Origin: Aureispira sp050633105
Lineage (GTDB): Bacteria > Bacteroidota > Bacteroidia > Chitinophagales > Saprospiraceae
Length of the DNA stretch: 64,000 bases
NCBI GenBank assembly: GCA_050633105.1
Contig: JBOEFW010000017.1
Location: 62,001 to 126,000, forward strand
Reading direction: 5' to 3'
Positions within the stretch are counted from its first letter, which is position 1; each line of letters starts with the position of its first letter. A model generated the notes under the pieces. The model made no database searches and was not told the origin of the DNA. It saw nothing but the letters and a program-made list of their open reading frames with translations. Both the position numbers and the translations under genes were made by a program. This document shows, in pieces, positions 16,669 to 26,713 of the stretch.

Positions 16669-18027
16669 TTACTCTTCTTTATTTTTTACTTCCCCCGTCA
16701 TGGCTGATTTTAAGTTGTATTTCTTATTAAAGTCAGCAATCACTTTATGGGTAGTAACATCATTATTGTAAACAGAATACCAACCTTGATACTCATGCGG
16801 TGGATCACCAATTAAGTCATCCCCTACTTTGTAAACAGAACGTGGGACTCTTGGACGGCCTTCACCTCCCCAAGCCCAGAAGTTCGCTCCTTGAAACGGA
16901 GTATCTTCATCAATTTTCTGTGCTAAGTAGTCAAATATGAACTTATAGTAAGAATCTCTGTAGGTGACGGGATCTTTGGCACTATAACTTTCTTTGTCCC
17001 GTGCAATACCAAACTCCTCCAAGACAACAGGCATATTCATCGCTTGAGCAATTTCAATGTGTTTCTCCATATAGGCTACTGCTTTCTTCTGAGAAGTTTC
17101 TAAGGTAGCAGGTTTATGCGGATCGTACCAACCCCAGTTTTGAATCCAAATATGAGCAGTTAGGTAATCAATTTCGCCTGTGTGGTTTTTGATGAAGTTC
17201 TTGCGGCGATTGCCAAATAGTGATTCCGACATAATGCCCTCACTTCCTGTAGAGATCAGGTGATGGGGGTCCATTTTGCGAATGAATTTAGCGGTTTGGC
17301 GAATCCAGTTTCTGTAAGCGCCAACACGAGCTCCTGATTTTGGCTCATTCGCCAATTGCCAAGCCATAATCGTTGGATCCTCTTTATAAGGAGTATTGGT
17401 CACGCTATTGGTGCGTTCTACTATTTTCTTGATATGGGCCTTAAACCAGTTTTTAGCACGTGGACTGCTGTAAAAACGGAAGGTGTAATCCATGAAAATT
17501 CCCCAAGATGGTCCCCCATCTAAAGAAGGGTAAGGAATCGGCGTACCATCTAACCAAGATAAGTATTGAGAGAACCCTCCTGACCAATGCCAAAAATTAC
17601 CCAAGACCATCACACCGTATAAATCACGTTTAGCCATTTCGGCTAGCAAAAAATCAAGTCCCTTGAGAATGTCCTCATCGTATTGAAATGGTTTTTGCAT
17701 AAGAGGCGGCTGGACACGGTATTTTTCTCCTCCAGGCCCTTCGGAACCAACCATAATACGCAAGTTATTACAGCCAATTTCTTGTAATTTATCAAGTTCT
17801 TTCAACAAACGTTCTTGTTGTTGAGGAACGCCCAAGTGCATCCCATACCAAAAATTGGTTCCTACAAAACGATAAGGTTCCCCATTGATGGTGAATTTGG
17901 TGCCTTCTACTCTAACAAAGCCCTCTGGAGCGGGAGAAGAAGAGTTGGAGGATTTTGGAGCAGGCTTAAAAGAGCTAAACAAGGAACTAAATAGAGCAGC
18001 CATTAGTACAATAGATAATAATTTCAT
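16669..18027 (-). CDS. Glycoside hydrolase family 5 (mannanase-like), secreted
   Basis: Secreted beta-glycanase. The signal peptide is MKLLSIVLMAALFSSLFSS, followed by a Ser/Pro-rich linker and a GH5 barrel. Catalytic features: acid/base Glu in WQLANEP and nucleophile Glu in VVLEEFGIA; also NFWYGMHLG near the start and LTAHIWIQNWGWYD before strand 7. The overall pattern (VEGTKFTINGEPYRFVGTNFW opening, GFSQYLSWLDG insert) is closest to endo-beta-1,4-mannanases of GH5, which is inference. The ATG at 18027 gives a proper signal peptide; upstream in-frame ATGs (18042, 18102) add hydrophobic but less regular residues. The C-terminus ends in a charged tail, with no sorting domain. Confidence 0.88.
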   Translation of the reverse strand: MKLLSIVLMAALFSSLFSSFKPAPKSSNSSSPAPEGFVRVEGTKFTINGEPYRFVGTNFWYGMHLGVPQQQERLLKELDKLQEIGCNNLRIMVGSEGPGGEKYRVQPPLMQKPFQYDEDILKGLDFLLAEMAKRDLYGVMVLGNFWHWSGGFSQYLSWLDGTPIPYPSLDGGPSWGIFMDYTFRFYSSPRAKNWFKAHIKKIVERTNSVTNTPYKEDPTIMAWQLANEPKSGARVGAYRNWIRQTAKFIRKMDPHHLISTGSEGIMSESLFGNRRKNFIKNHTGEIDYLTAHIWIQNWGWYDPHKPATLETSQKKAVAYMEKHIEIAQAMNMPVVLEEFGIARDKESYSAKDPVTYRDSYYKFIFDYLAQKIDEDTPFQGANFWAWGGEGRPRVPRSVYKVGDDLIGDPPHEYQGWYSVYNNDVTTHKVIADFNKKYNLKSAMTGEVKNKEE

Positions 18028-18242
18028 AGAGTTGTATCGCATTAAACAGTATAAAGTAAAGCCCATAAAGGGCAGTAAAACTGTTCCTGTGGGTTTATTC
18101 ACGAACAGTTATTAAAAGGTTTTAGTTGGGTGAAGGCAAAATAGGGACTTTTTAAGGGACAGGCAAAAAGCAAGCCGTTTAGTTGATAAAATCTACGGTT
18201 TTTAAATGACTTTGATAAGTCTTAGAGCTCTCCCAAAAAGCG

Positions 18243-18250
18243 TATCTTTG
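18243..18250 (+). promoter_or_regulatory. Bacteroidota-type -7 box upstream of hemW
   Basis: TATCTTTG matches the TAnnTTTG -7 consensus and lies 37 bases before the start codon. No well-spaced -33 TTTG is visible, so the assignment is tentative. Confidence 0.45.
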
Positions 18251-18287
18251 CTTTACCATCTCTTAATTTTTATTAGAACTACTGCTT

Positions 18288-19412
18288 TTGTCTGGTCTTT
18301 ATATCCATATTCCGTTTTGTAAGCAAGCTTGTAATTACTGTAATTTTCATTTTAGTACGTCTCTAGGTCAGAAAGAAGCCTTGTTGGCGGCGCTGCATTT
18401 AGAGCTACAACAACGGGCACCCCAGTGGAGGCAGCCGTTGCAGACTGTTTATTTAGGAGGGGGAACGCCTTCTATATTATCTGCCCAAGAAATTAACGCT
18501 TTGTGGGCTACGATAGAGCAATACTATCTACTAGCCCCAGAAATGGAAATTACCTTAGAAGCGAATCCTGATGATTTGACAGTGGAGTATGTGCAAGAAT
18601 TACGGGACACTCCAATCAATCGTTTTAGTATTGGTATTCAGTCGTTTTTTGAGGAAGACTTGCAGTGGATGAATCGCGCACACAATGCCCAACAAGCACG
18701 AGCTTGTTTAGAAATTGCACAAGCAGCAGGATTTGATCAATTGACCATTGATTTGATTTATGGAGGTCCTACAACTACCCATGAGCATTGGGCCGCTAAT
18801 TTAGCGACCGTTTTTGAATTGCAAGTACCTCACTTTTCTTGTTATGCGTTAACTGTAGAACCCAATACGGCCTTGGCACATCAAATTAAAACAGGCAAAC
18901 GGGCGGCGGTAGAAGATGCGCATGCTGCGGAGCAGTTTGATTATTTGTTAGCACAAATCGCGGCGAAAGGCTATGAGCAATATGAAATTTCTAATTTTTG
19001 TCGTCCTCCTAATTATGCTCAACATAATTCTAATTATTGGACAGGGGCTCCTTACTTGGGGGTCGGGCCTGCCGCGCATTCTTTTGATGGAGAAAATAGA
19101 CGTTGGAATGTCGCCCATAATCCTAAATACATCAACGGAATAACAACAGGGGAAACGTATTGGGAAAGTGAATTGTTGACCGTTCAAGATCGCCACAATG
19201 AATACATTATGACAGCGCTGAGAACAAAATGGGGCGTAGATCTAGAGCGTCTAAAACAATGGGGAACAAGGGTTGTTCCTCAGTTTGAAGCACAGGCAGC
19301 ACGTTATTTAGAGCGAGGGTGGATACAAAAAAAAGGACAAACATATGTCTTGACAAATCAAGGGAAATTCTTAGCCGATGCCATTATTAGTGATTTCTTT
19401 TGGACGGATTAG
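18288..19412 (+). CDS. hemW: Radical SAM heme chaperone HemW
   Basis: HemW binds heme and belongs to the oxygen-independent coproporphyrinogen oxidase (HemN) family, but is considered a heme chaperone. The 374-residue length fits. The N-terminal cluster motif is HIPFCKQACNYCNF (CxxxCxxC). Further family blocks are YLGGGTPSIL, EITLEANPDD, NRFSIGIQSF, QLTIDLIYGGP and YEISNFCRPP. It begins with TTG rather than ATG; the start is fixed because MSGLYIHIPFC is the usual first block of the family and no in-frame ATG precedes it nearby. Confidence 0.92.
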   Translation: MSGLYIHIPFCKQACNYCNFHFSTSLGQKEALLAALHLELQQRAPQWRQPLQTVYLGGGTPSILSAQEINALWATIEQYYLLAPEMEITLEANPDDLTVEYVQELRDTPINRFSIGIQSFFEEDLQWMNRAHNAQQARACLEIAQAAGFDQLTIDLIYGGPTTTHEHWAANLATVFELQVPHFSCYALTVEPNTALAHQIKTGKRAAVEDAHAAEQFDYLLAQIAAKGYEQYEISNFCRPPNYAQHNSNYWTGAPYLGVGPAAHSFDGENRRWNVAHNPKYINGITTGETYWESELLTVQDRHNEYIMTALRTKWGVDLERLKQWGTRVVPQFEAQAARYLERGWIQKKGQTYVLTNQGKFLADAIISDFFWTD

Positions 19413-19445
19413 AATGTTCTTATACAAGATTTCGTTTGAAATAAT

Positions 19446-20315
19446 CTATGGTTGCTCAGGACTGTTTTCTTGTGGAGCGTCTGTTCCTTTGTTTAATTGA
19501 TCTAAGTTTTTTTCTAGTTGTAGAGAACTATCGGTACTGTGAATATCGGTTGTATTACTGGCCATCAATGCTTGTTTGATTTTGGTTGCAATACGTTTGA
19601 GTTTAGGATATTCTGTGATTAACTTTTGCTGTTGTTCTGCGAATTTTTCTTGTTTCTGGGGAGTAGATTCTGCAATTTTATTGGTCCAGCTACTATTGGC
19701 TTTTAGGGCTGCTTTGGCAATGACAAAATGCTGGTTGGTAAAGGCACTATTAGGAGTATCTGGCTTGGATAACAAGGGCAAAACCAAAGCCTGTAGCGCT
19801 TTTTTTGCTTTGTGGTATTGTCTACTCACTTGGGCTAGACGTTGTTGGTCGTTTTCTTGGTCGGCTGTGAGCTGCATGTCCTCTTCTCCAATATTAACTT
19901 CCTCCAATAGCGGCGCAAATTCTGGTAGTTTATCTTTGTGAAAGGTGGGAAGTAGTTTTGTTTTGGCCCATAACTTTCGTCCTGCTTTGGAAATCTTGTC
20001 AGGTTTCCCTCGGCCTGCTTCTAAAACGAGATGTAAGGTGCAGCCCTCTTTACTATCTTCAAAATAGCATTTGCCTTTAGCGAAACCTAAAGCCGTTTTA
20101 TTTTTTTTGTAGAAATTGGCTAAGTCACCAACAAACGCGCCCATTAAGACCAAAGTAGATACTTTTCCATCCGAAAACTGGTGGTCACTACACACGACCG
20201 CATCCAACACGCCAAATTTGGCAGCCCGTTGTGTCTCCTTCTTTAGAAACTTGGCATAGGTCTCAAAGTCCATATCCAAAATCTCGTGAATGCGCTTTTT
20301 TAGTTTAAAGGCCAT
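19446..20315 (-). CDS. Hypothetical cytoplasmic protein
   Basis: Not recognised. It is 289 residues with no signal peptide or membrane helix. Residues 1-135 look like a compact mixed alpha/beta domain (HEILDMDFETYAKFLKK, VSTLVLMGAFVGDLANFYKK, CTLHLVLEAGRGKPDK). The middle and end (about 150-289) are strongly charged and helical, probably coiled coil, ending in a polar, likely disordered tail. It is convergent with hemW, 33 bases apart. Confidence 0.6.
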   Translation of the reverse strand: MAFKLKKRIHEILDMDFETYAKFLKKETQRAAKFGVLDAVVCSDHQFSDGKVSTLVLMGAFVGDLANFYKKNKTALGFAKGKCYFEDSKEGCTLHLVLEAGRGKPDKISKAGRKLWAKTKLLPTFHKDKLPEFAPLLEEVNIGEEDMQLTADQENDQQRLAQVSRQYHKAKKALQALVLPLLSKPDTPNSAFTNQHFVIAKAALKANSSWTNKIAESTPQKQEKFAEQQQKLITEYPKLKRIATKIKQALMASNTTDIHSTDSSLQLEKNLDQLNKGTDAPQENSPEQP

Positions 20316-20494
20316 GTGGTTAATAAAGTAAATTTAGTGTAACGGGTATTAAAGAATTGCTAAGCTATTAAAACGCAATGATACAATTTTTAAACCAAAA
20401 AAACAAAGAGTATTTGGAATCAAGATGGAAATCACTCCTATGCCTACTCTATAAAAGCAATAGATTGGCAGAGGTTTTCTCCACAAAAAATATG

Positions 20495-20502
20495 TATCTT
20501 TA
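20495..20502 (+). promoter_or_regulatory. Candidate -7 box for the DUF4258/MscS pair
   Basis: TATCTTTA, one base off the TAnnTTTG consensus, 47 bases before the DUF4258 start. A TTGG lies upstream at 20465 but the spacing is longer than usual. Confidence 0.35.
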
Positions 20503-20549
20503 GCCATAGAAGCAATTTAAACTACTCTATTAGATAAAATAAAAAAACT

Positions 20550-21014
20550 ATGATTGGTGTACCAGTATTAAACGGCGGAAGAAGCTGCATTATTTTATTG
20601 CTGATGCTCTTGTTAATTAGTTGTGAAGATTGGCCACCGCCATCTGAGACACAAGAAAATATAGATGCCCCAACAGTTGCACTACCAGCGTCTCCTGTAG
20701 CGGCTCCTAAAAATACCCTATCAGAGCGAGATTTATCGTACAAAGGCCGTCAACTCATCTTAACAAAACATGCGCGCTGTCGCATGGATTGCCGAGAGTT
20801 GGATCCTTATGAAATTCAAGAAGTCATCAATTTGAATAACATTAACCAACGAAAATCGAAGCCTGCTTCTGGTGGACGTTGTGAAAGTATTGCTTATGAA
20901 GGCCGTACTAGAGATGGACAAATGGCGCGGATTATTGTGGGTGATTGTGAGGATGATCCTATTGTTATTACAGTGATTGATTTGGATACGAAATACAATT
21001 GTACTTGTAAATAA
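20550..21014 (+). CDS. DUF4258 lipoprotein
   Basis: A 154-residue lipoprotein (hydrophobic segment then LLISC with Cys25 as lipidation site) with a Pro/Ala-rich linker and a C-terminal DUF4258 domain. Domain features visible are LTKHARCRMDCRELDPYEI, the NQRKSKP loop, YEGRTRDGQMARIIVGDC and the last strand VITVIDLDTKYNCTC. DUF4258 is a small fold related in shape to toxin-type RNases; a secreted, Cys-rich lipoprotein form is common in Bacteroidota and its role is unknown. Six bases separate it from the MscS gene, so they are probably cotranscribed. Confidence 0.8.
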   Translation: MIGVPVLNGGRSCIILLLMLLLISCEDWPPPSETQENIDAPTVALPASPVAAPKNTLSERDLSYKGRQLILTKHARCRMDCRELDPYEIQEVINLNNINQRKSKPASGGRCESIAYEGRTRDGQMARIIVGDCEDDPIVITVIDLDTKYNCTCK

Positions 21015-21020
21015 ACAGGA

Positions 21021-21950
21021 ATGAAAGCGATCTGGAATAGCATACAAGCTTGGTTGGAGCAATTGGCGAATGGTGGTACCTCTACACAGAGCAAAGTATT
21101 AACAACTATCATTATCATTTTTGTTCTGTGGCTTTTATTACGCCTCGTTTTGCGCTCTATTATGAGTTTGCAAAGTGATATTGCTGTGCGTTACACTTGG
21201 CGAAAGAGTGCGGCTTATACTACTTATGTGATTGGGATCATTGCAATCTTATTTGTTTGGTCCAATAACTTCGGGGATTTTGCTACCTATTTAGGGTTAC
21301 TATCAGCGGGTTTGGCCATTGCTTTTCAAGATCCGATTGTGAACATGGCAGGGTGGTATTTTATACTATTGCAAAAGCCTTTTCGGGTGGGGGATCGAAT
21401 AGAGGTAGAAGGCCAAATTGGAGATGTTGTGGACATTAATCTTTTCCAGTTTACGATTGTGGAAGTGGGAAATTGGGTCAAAGAAGAACAAAGTACAGGG
21501 CGTATTATTCACATTCCTAATGCTAAAATTTTTAAAGCACCTTTGGCAAATTATAATGAAGGGCTAGATTATATTTGGAATGAAATGAAGGTTTTAGTGA
21601 CCTTTGAAAGCAATTGGCGCAAGGCTAAAGTTTGTCTGCAAGAAATATTAGATGAACATGCTCCGAAGGTAGGAGAGAGTGCCAAAAAAGAATTACAGGA
21701 TTCTTCAGGAGAGTATTTGATTTATTATCATAAAGTAACTCCTATTGTTTATACAACAGTAGAAGATAGTGGGGTGTTGTTGACGTTGAGGTATTTGTGT
21801 AAACCAAAAAGTAGACGCAGTACCACCTGCTTTTTGTGGGAGAATATTTTAGACACTTTTCAAGAAGAAGAAGACTTGGACTTTGCCTATCCTACCCGTC
21901 GTGCCATCACTTCTGGTCTTAACCCTCCTCGTTCTGTAGGGGATGAATAA
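21021..21950 (+). CDS. MscS-family mechanosensitive ion channel
   Basis: Small-conductance channel that releases solutes on osmotic downshock. Three transmembrane helices are visible (about 26-46, 67-82 and 88-115). The third is the pore helix, with small residues YLGLLSAGLAIAFQDPIVNMAGW. A beta domain follows (FRVGDRIEVEGQIGDVVDI, IIHIPNAKIFKAPLANY) and then a soluble alpha/beta C-terminus. Length and order fit a minimal MscS-like channel. Confidence 0.88.
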   Translation: MKAIWNSIQAWLEQLANGGTSTQSKVLTTIIIIFVLWLLLRLVLRSIMSLQSDIAVRYTWRKSAAYTTYVIGIIAILFVWSNNFGDFATYLGLLSAGLAIAFQDPIVNMAGWYFILLQKPFRVGDRIEVEGQIGDVVDINLFQFTIVEVGNWVKEEQSTGRIIHIPNAKIFKAPLANYNEGLDYIWNEMKVLVTFESNWRKAKVCLQEILDEHAPKVGESAKKELQDSSGEYLIYYHKVTPIVYTTVEDSGVLLTLRYLCKPKSRRSTTCFLWENILDTFQEEEDLDFAYPTRRAITSGLNPPRSVGDE

Positions 21951-22148
21951 TGCTGAATTAAGCTTCTCATTAGAACTTTAACGCTACTATAAGAAAACAG
22001 GCTTATTATTATTCGTAGAAGCGTCATTTTTTTATTTAATTTGTCTATGGACCTCTGTTCCTAAAAAGTTATTCTTGATCCCAATCTTTAACCTTCGTTT
22101 TACTGTTCAACTTCCTTAGGGAGGTTGTTTTATAAATTGACACACATT

Positions 22149-23210
22149 ATGATAGATGTTGCCCTTTTGAGCGATTTTTGCCGTATTCCTGCCGCTCCTG
22201 GTTTTGAACAGCGCCTTCGCGCTACCCTTATGGAACAAGTTAAACCCTTAGTAGATGAAGTTTATACCGATGCCATGGGCAATGTATATGCAGTCAAAAA
22301 AGGGACACATACAGGAGCTGATGCCAAGCGAGTAATGATTGGTGCGCACATGGATGAGATTGGTTTTATTGTTACCCATATTGAAGAAGGAGGCTTTATT
22401 CGTTTCCATACATTGGGTGGGTTTGATCCCAAAACATTGACCGCTCAACGCGTAATTGTACACGGAAAAAAAGACATAGTTGGTTGCATGGGATGCAAGC
22501 CAATTCACTTATTAACCGCTGCAGAGCGTGGAAAACCATTGAGTATCAAAGATTATTTCATTGATACAGGAATGACACAAGAAGAGGTAAAAGAATTGGT
22601 AAGTGTAGGCGATGCGATCACAAGAGAGCGTGAACTCATAGAAATGGGGAATTGCGTAAACTCTAAATCGTTGGATAACCGCTTAGCCGTTTATATGTTA
22701 TTTGAAGCATTGAGAGAGCTCAAAGATGTTGATGTTCCCTATGATGTTTATGGAGTATTTACAGTACAAGAAGAAGTGGGAATTCGTGGAGCTAGTGTTG
22801 CTGCGCAGCAAGTTAATCCTCATTTTGGATTTGGAATCGATGTAACGATTGCATTTGATGTACCTGGATCTCAAGCACATGAACGCATTACAAGCTTAGG
22901 AGAAGGTTGTGCCATTAAAATTATGGATAGTTCTACTATTTGTGATTATCGAATGGTCAACTTTATGAAAGAAACGGCTGATAAGAATGATATCCTTTGG
23001 CAGCCTGAGGTACTAACAGGTGGTGGAACAGATACCGCAGGAATCCAGCGCCGAGGAATGACAGGGGCTATTGCTGGCTGTATTTCTATTCCTTGTCGTA
23101 ATGTCCATCAAGTAATAGAAATGTCTGATAAAACAGACATTAGAAATGGTATTGAATTACTTAAGGAATGCCTCAAAGATATGGACAAATACGATTGGAG
23201 CTTTAAATAG
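22149..23210 (+). CDS. M42-family metallopeptidase
   Basis: Dinuclear metal aminopeptidase or glutamyl-aminopeptidase-like enzyme in the cytoplasm. Family motifs are complete: GAHMDEIGFIV (first metal ligands), KSLDNRLAVYM (bridging Asp), FTVQEEVGIRGA (catalytic Glu pair), GIDVTIAFD and a late TAGIQRRGMTGAIAGCISIPCRNVHQ (last His ligand). I start at the ATG of 22149 (MIDVALLSDFCRIPAAPG), which matches the usual first block; the frame is open further upstream only with a TTG at 22125. Confidence 0.92.
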   Translation: MIDVALLSDFCRIPAAPGFEQRLRATLMEQVKPLVDEVYTDAMGNVYAVKKGTHTGADAKRVMIGAHMDEIGFIVTHIEEGGFIRFHTLGGFDPKTLTAQRVIVHGKKDIVGCMGCKPIHLLTAAERGKPLSIKDYFIDTGMTQEEVKELVSVGDAITRERELIEMGNCVNSKSLDNRLAVYMLFEALRELKDVDVPYDVYGVFTVQEEVGIRGASVAAQQVNPHFGFGIDVTIAFDVPGSQAHERITSLGEGCAIKIMDSSTICDYRMVNFMKETADKNDILWQPEVLTGGGTDTAGIQRRGMTGAIAGCISIPCRNVHQVIEMSDKTDIRNGIELLKECLKDMDKYDWSFK

Positions 23211-23240
23211 GTCCTTGAATAAGCTAACTGAAATTGATAG

Positions 23241-23296
23241 GGCGCTATGGCTCCGTTTTGATGCTACTCTTGTAGTGCTACGGTTGTAATAGCGCC
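23241..23296. terminator. Possible shared hairpin between convergent genes
   Basis: Arms GGCGCTAT and ATAGCGCC enclose 40 bases that themselves can pair (GCTACT with GTAGTG-like segments). It lies between the convergent M42 and esterase genes, where a two-way terminator is expected. It lacks a clear T tract, so this is tentative. Confidence 0.35.
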
Positions 23297-23305
23297 TTAT
23301 TCTGT

Positions 23306-23959
23306 TTATAAAGCAGAGGAATTGGCCAAAACTTTCTTTAATACTTGGCGATCAATGGCATGCCCCCCCGCATACCAATGGGTGGTAACAGGCAATCCTT
23401 GCTGCGCTAAAAAATCAGCTTGTTGTTGATAGCGTTCTTTTGTTAAGTACTCGTCTTGCTCTCCTTGAACTAAGTGTAATGGTTTGTTTTTCCAGTAATC
23501 CAATTGGGGACGATAATCTAAATCTTCAGGAAAACCAGCTCCCCATAAAACAACTTGTTGGACGGCAGGCTGTAGACGATGAAGCCAGCGCGCTGCTGTC
23601 GCTCCTCCCTGAGAAAAGCCTAAAACTGTAATGGGCGTTCCCGTTGGAATCTGGGCTTTAAACTGATAAAAAAGATGCTGTAGATAATTACTATAATCTT
23701 CGATCTCTTCCAAACGATTTAACGTTGTCATCCACGAAGCACCAACAACGCCCCGTTTTTCATTCCAATAGAAACGAGAAAATCCTTCAGGTGCAACAAC
23801 TAAATAACGTTCATCGAGTTGATCAAATTTGTAGATCATTTTGCTGGCCAATTGTCCATATCCATGTAAGACAAACAACAAATGTTGACAATCAGCAGGA
23901 GCGGCTCCATGGGTGTAATAATGTGCTGTACGAGGAAATTTGATTTGATGCGTTTGCAT
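23306..23959 (-). CDS. Alpha/beta hydrolase, phospholipase/carboxylesterase type
   Basis: A 217-residue cytoplasmic serine esterase. The oxyanion block LLFVLHGYGQ is followed by the nucleophile elbow GFSQGG (Ser116), an acidic residue in VQGEQDEYL and the catalytic His in AGGHAID. This arrangement matches the small carboxylesterase/acyl-protein thioesterase group. No signal peptide. Substrate unknown. Confidence 0.85.
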   Translation of the reverse strand: MQTHQIKFPRTAHYYTHGAAPADCQHLLFVLHGYGQLASKMIYKFDQLDERYLVVAPEGFSRFYWNEKRGVVGASWMTTLNRLEEIEDYSNYLQHLFYQFKAQIPTGTPITVLGFSQGGATAARWLHRLQPAVQQVVLWGAGFPEDLDYRPQLDYWKNKPLHLVQGEQDEYLTKERYQQQADFLAQQGLPVTTHWYAGGHAIDRQVLKKVLANSSAL

Positions 23960-24103
23960 AACGAAATAGATGTTTGATGTTTAGACAAAAAAGCTATACC
24001 TTGCCTAAAGGTAGTATTAAGCTAAAAAAGCACACTACCCACGGTCATATATTTCAAGATATAGACTGCTCACTATTCTGTAAAATACAGTTGTCTGATT
24101 CCA

Positions 24104-26698
24104 ATGAGTTCTAGCAAGAAGAAACCAACCACGATACAAAATTTAGCAACCACTCCTGATCCAAAACGCCAATGGTTGCAGCATATTGGAGCTTATCTAA
24201 TATTGATGGCCATTGCCATGGTTTATTTTAAACCTGCGGCTTTTGATGGGAAGAGCCTTAATCAACATGATAATGTGCAAGCAGGGGCGATGCAAACAGA
24301 GATTCAGGCTTATAAAGAGGCGCAAGGAGGAACTGAAATCCGTTGGACGAACCAATATTTTGGAGGAATGCCAACCGCCTTGATGCGTAATAATAACATT
24401 AATCACATTGATAGTAAAATCATCCCACCTTTGATGCTTTACAAAGGCTATAATGATTGGATGCTGTTATTTTTGTTGATGTTATCTTGTTACATTGGTT
24501 TAAGCCTAATGGGCGTCAATTGGGGGGTCTCCGTAGGCTTATCGGCTGTATTAGCCCTTTTTACAGCCAATGTACTGTACATACAAGCAGGGCATACAGG
24601 AAAGATGATTGTAATTTCTACCATTCCTGCTATTGTAGGAGCCTTTGTCTATGGTTATAAGAAAAATATTTTGCTAGGCTCCACGATATTTGCCACGGTT
24701 CTAAGTTTTAATCTAGCAAAGAACCACGTACAGATGACCTATTATATGTACTTTGCATTGAGTATAATGGGAGCCGCGTTCTTGATAGAATCCATCAAAA
24801 AAGACCAAATTAAACATTTCTCTAAATTTGCAGGAGCGATGATTTTGGCCTCTGTCTTAGCCGTTTTATCCAATGTTGGCTTTTTATGGGCGAATTATGA
24901 GTATGGGGAAGAATCTACGCGTGGTAAAACAGAATTGACACAAAAAGAAGTGAAGAGTGGTTTGGATCCAGACTACATTTTTAGTTTGAGTATCGAAAAG
25001 GCGGAATTAGCAACTTTGATGTTTCCTAATTTTTATGGAGCAACCCAAAGTAAATTATGGGTGAGTAATGAAGGCGCTGTTAGTCAAGCCGCGTTCCGTT
25101 CTCCAGCGGTACAACAAGAGCTTGCTGCCGCAGCAAAGGCGAATGGCGTAACAGATATGAATAAATTTTTCCAAGACATTGCCATTAGCTATACCCGTCA
25201 ATATCGGGGATCGCAAACGATGTCAGGAGGCCCGATTTATTATGGAGTTGTGGTTTGTTTTCTCTTTATTTTAGCCTTGTTATTATTACAAGGAGCCTTA
25301 AAATGGGGTGTTATCAGTAGTTTTATTTTCTTATCTATTCTGGCTATGGGAAAACACTTTCCTGTAGTAAGTGATTTGATGTACAATTACTTTCCCTTGT
25401 ATTCCAAGTTTAGAGATACAAAAATGACAATAGTGGCATTCCAGCCTATTGTGATCCTAGCGATTGGCGCAGGACTTATGCGTTTAGCTAAATTTGATCC
25501 TGCTTCCTATGAGAATACTTGGTCTGCGAAGTTATTACCGCACCTCAAACAAACAGTTTCTAAGCAAGGTTATGTAGTCTTGGCAACAGCTATTTCATTG
25601 GGCATTTGTGTCTTGATGTATGTTTATCTTTCTATGGGAGTATTGAGCTCGCCAAAAGATATAGAATTAGCAGCGATTAGCCGGAATTTGGTAGCAGCGT
25701 TAGAAGCAGACCGCGCAATTTTAGCCAAAACAGATGTCTTAAGAGCGATTGGATTTATACTTGCAGGCTTTGGTGCTTTATACTTATATGCTAAGAATAC
25801 CTTGACCTTAGAAATTGCTGGTATTGCCTTAGCGGTGTTGGCTTGTATCGATTTAGGCATGGTCAATCGAGATTATGTCAATGAAGAGAGTTTTGTTAAG
25901 CGTAAGACGTTCCAAGATGACATCATACCGACCCAACAAGATTTAAAAATACTGAAAGATAAGAGTGTGTATCGTGTGGTGGATTACTCTCGTGGCGCGC
26001 CTAGTCAGAATGCGATGGCTTCGGCTTTTCATAAGAGCATTGGCGGCTACTTTGCAGCCAAGCCTTTGTTGTACCAAGAACTTTGGAGTTATTATCAAAT
26101 GGATAATCCAAACGTTGCCCTACAACAGAACATTGAAATTTTCAACATGCTTAACCTTAAATACATTATGTTGCCACAAGGCAAAGTAATGGACAACCCA
26201 ACAGCCTTAGGGAATGCTTGGTTTGTCGAAAAGATAGATGTTGTCGCAGATGCGGATGCAGAAATCGCAGCCGTTGGGAAATTAACAACAATTAATACAG
26301 CCGTTGTACCACAGCGCTATGCGGAAGAAGTCGCTGGAATTAATGGAACGTATGCCCCAGGAGATAGAATTGCCTTGACTTCTTATCATCCAGATACCAT
26401 GGTGTATGAATCAGAAATACAAAATGAGCGTTTTGCCGTTTTCTCTGAAATGTATTATCCACCAGAAAAAGGTTGGAAGGTATACATTGATGGCGAAGAA
26501 GTAGCGCCTTTTGTCAAGACCAATTATTTATTGCGTGGTTTGCGCGTGCCAGCAGGTAAGCATACCATCACTATGATTTTTGCCCCAGCTTCTGTGAATA
26601 TGGGGCGTCAAATAGGAGGAGCTGTTTCTCTGTTAATTTTAGGGGGACTTATTTTTGCTATTTTCCAGTATTATAAAAAAGTGCCTGAAGCGGCTTAA
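24104..26698 (+). CDS. YfhO-family membrane protein
   Basis: An 864-residue polytopic protein of the YfhO group. The N-terminal two thirds have about twelve or more hydrophobic helices with family blocks (NQYFGGMPTALM, GHTGKMIVISTIPAIVGAFVYG, LAKNHVQMTYYMYFAL). A large non-membrane region follows, with FSEMYYPPEKGWKVYIDGEEV near the end, and then a last C-terminal helix. YfhO proteins resemble GT-C type glycosyltransferases and in some bacteria help to glycosylate lipoteichoic acid; in Bacteroidota the role is unproven. It is followed 16 bases later by a glycan-type hypothetical gene, so the two may work together. Confidence 0.85.
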   Translation: MSSSKKKPTTIQNLATTPDPKRQWLQHIGAYLILMAIAMVYFKPAAFDGKSLNQHDNVQAGAMQTEIQAYKEAQGGTEIRWTNQYFGGMPTALMRNNNINHIDSKIIPPLMLYKGYNDWMLLFLLMLSCYIGLSLMGVNWGVSVGLSAVLALFTANVLYIQAGHTGKMIVISTIPAIVGAFVYGYKKNILLGSTIFATVLSFNLAKNHVQMTYYMYFALSIMGAAFLIESIKKDQIKHFSKFAGAMILASVLAVLSNVGFLWANYEYGEESTRGKTELTQKEVKSGLDPDYIFSLSIEKAELATLMFPNFYGATQSKLWVSNEGAVSQAAFRSPAVQQELAAAAKANGVTDMNKFFQDIAISYTRQYRGSQTMSGGPIYYGVVVCFLFILALLLLQGALKWGVISSFIFLSILAMGKHFPVVSDLMYNYFPLYSKFRDTKMTIVAFQPIVILAIGAGLMRLAKFDPASYENTWSAKLLPHLKQTVSKQGYVVLATAISLGICVLMYVYLSMGVLSSPKDIELAAISRNLVAALEADRAILAKTDVLRAIGFILAGFGALYLYAKNTLTLEIAGIALAVLACIDLGMVNRDYVNEESFVKRKTFQDDIIPTQQDLKILKDKSVYRVVDYSRGAPSQNAMASAFHKSIGGYFAAKPLLYQELWSYYQMDNPNVALQQNIEIFNMLNLKYIMLPQGKVMDNPTALGNAWFVEKIDVVADADAEIAAVGKLTTINTAVVPQRYAEEVAGINGTYAPGDRIALTSYHPDTMVYESEIQNERFAVFSEMYYPPEKGWKVYIDGEEVAPFVKTNYLLRGLRVPAGKHTITMIFAPASVNMGRQIGGAVSLLILGGLIFAIFQYYKKVPEAA

Positions 26699-26713
26699 GA
26701 GATAGAATAAGAT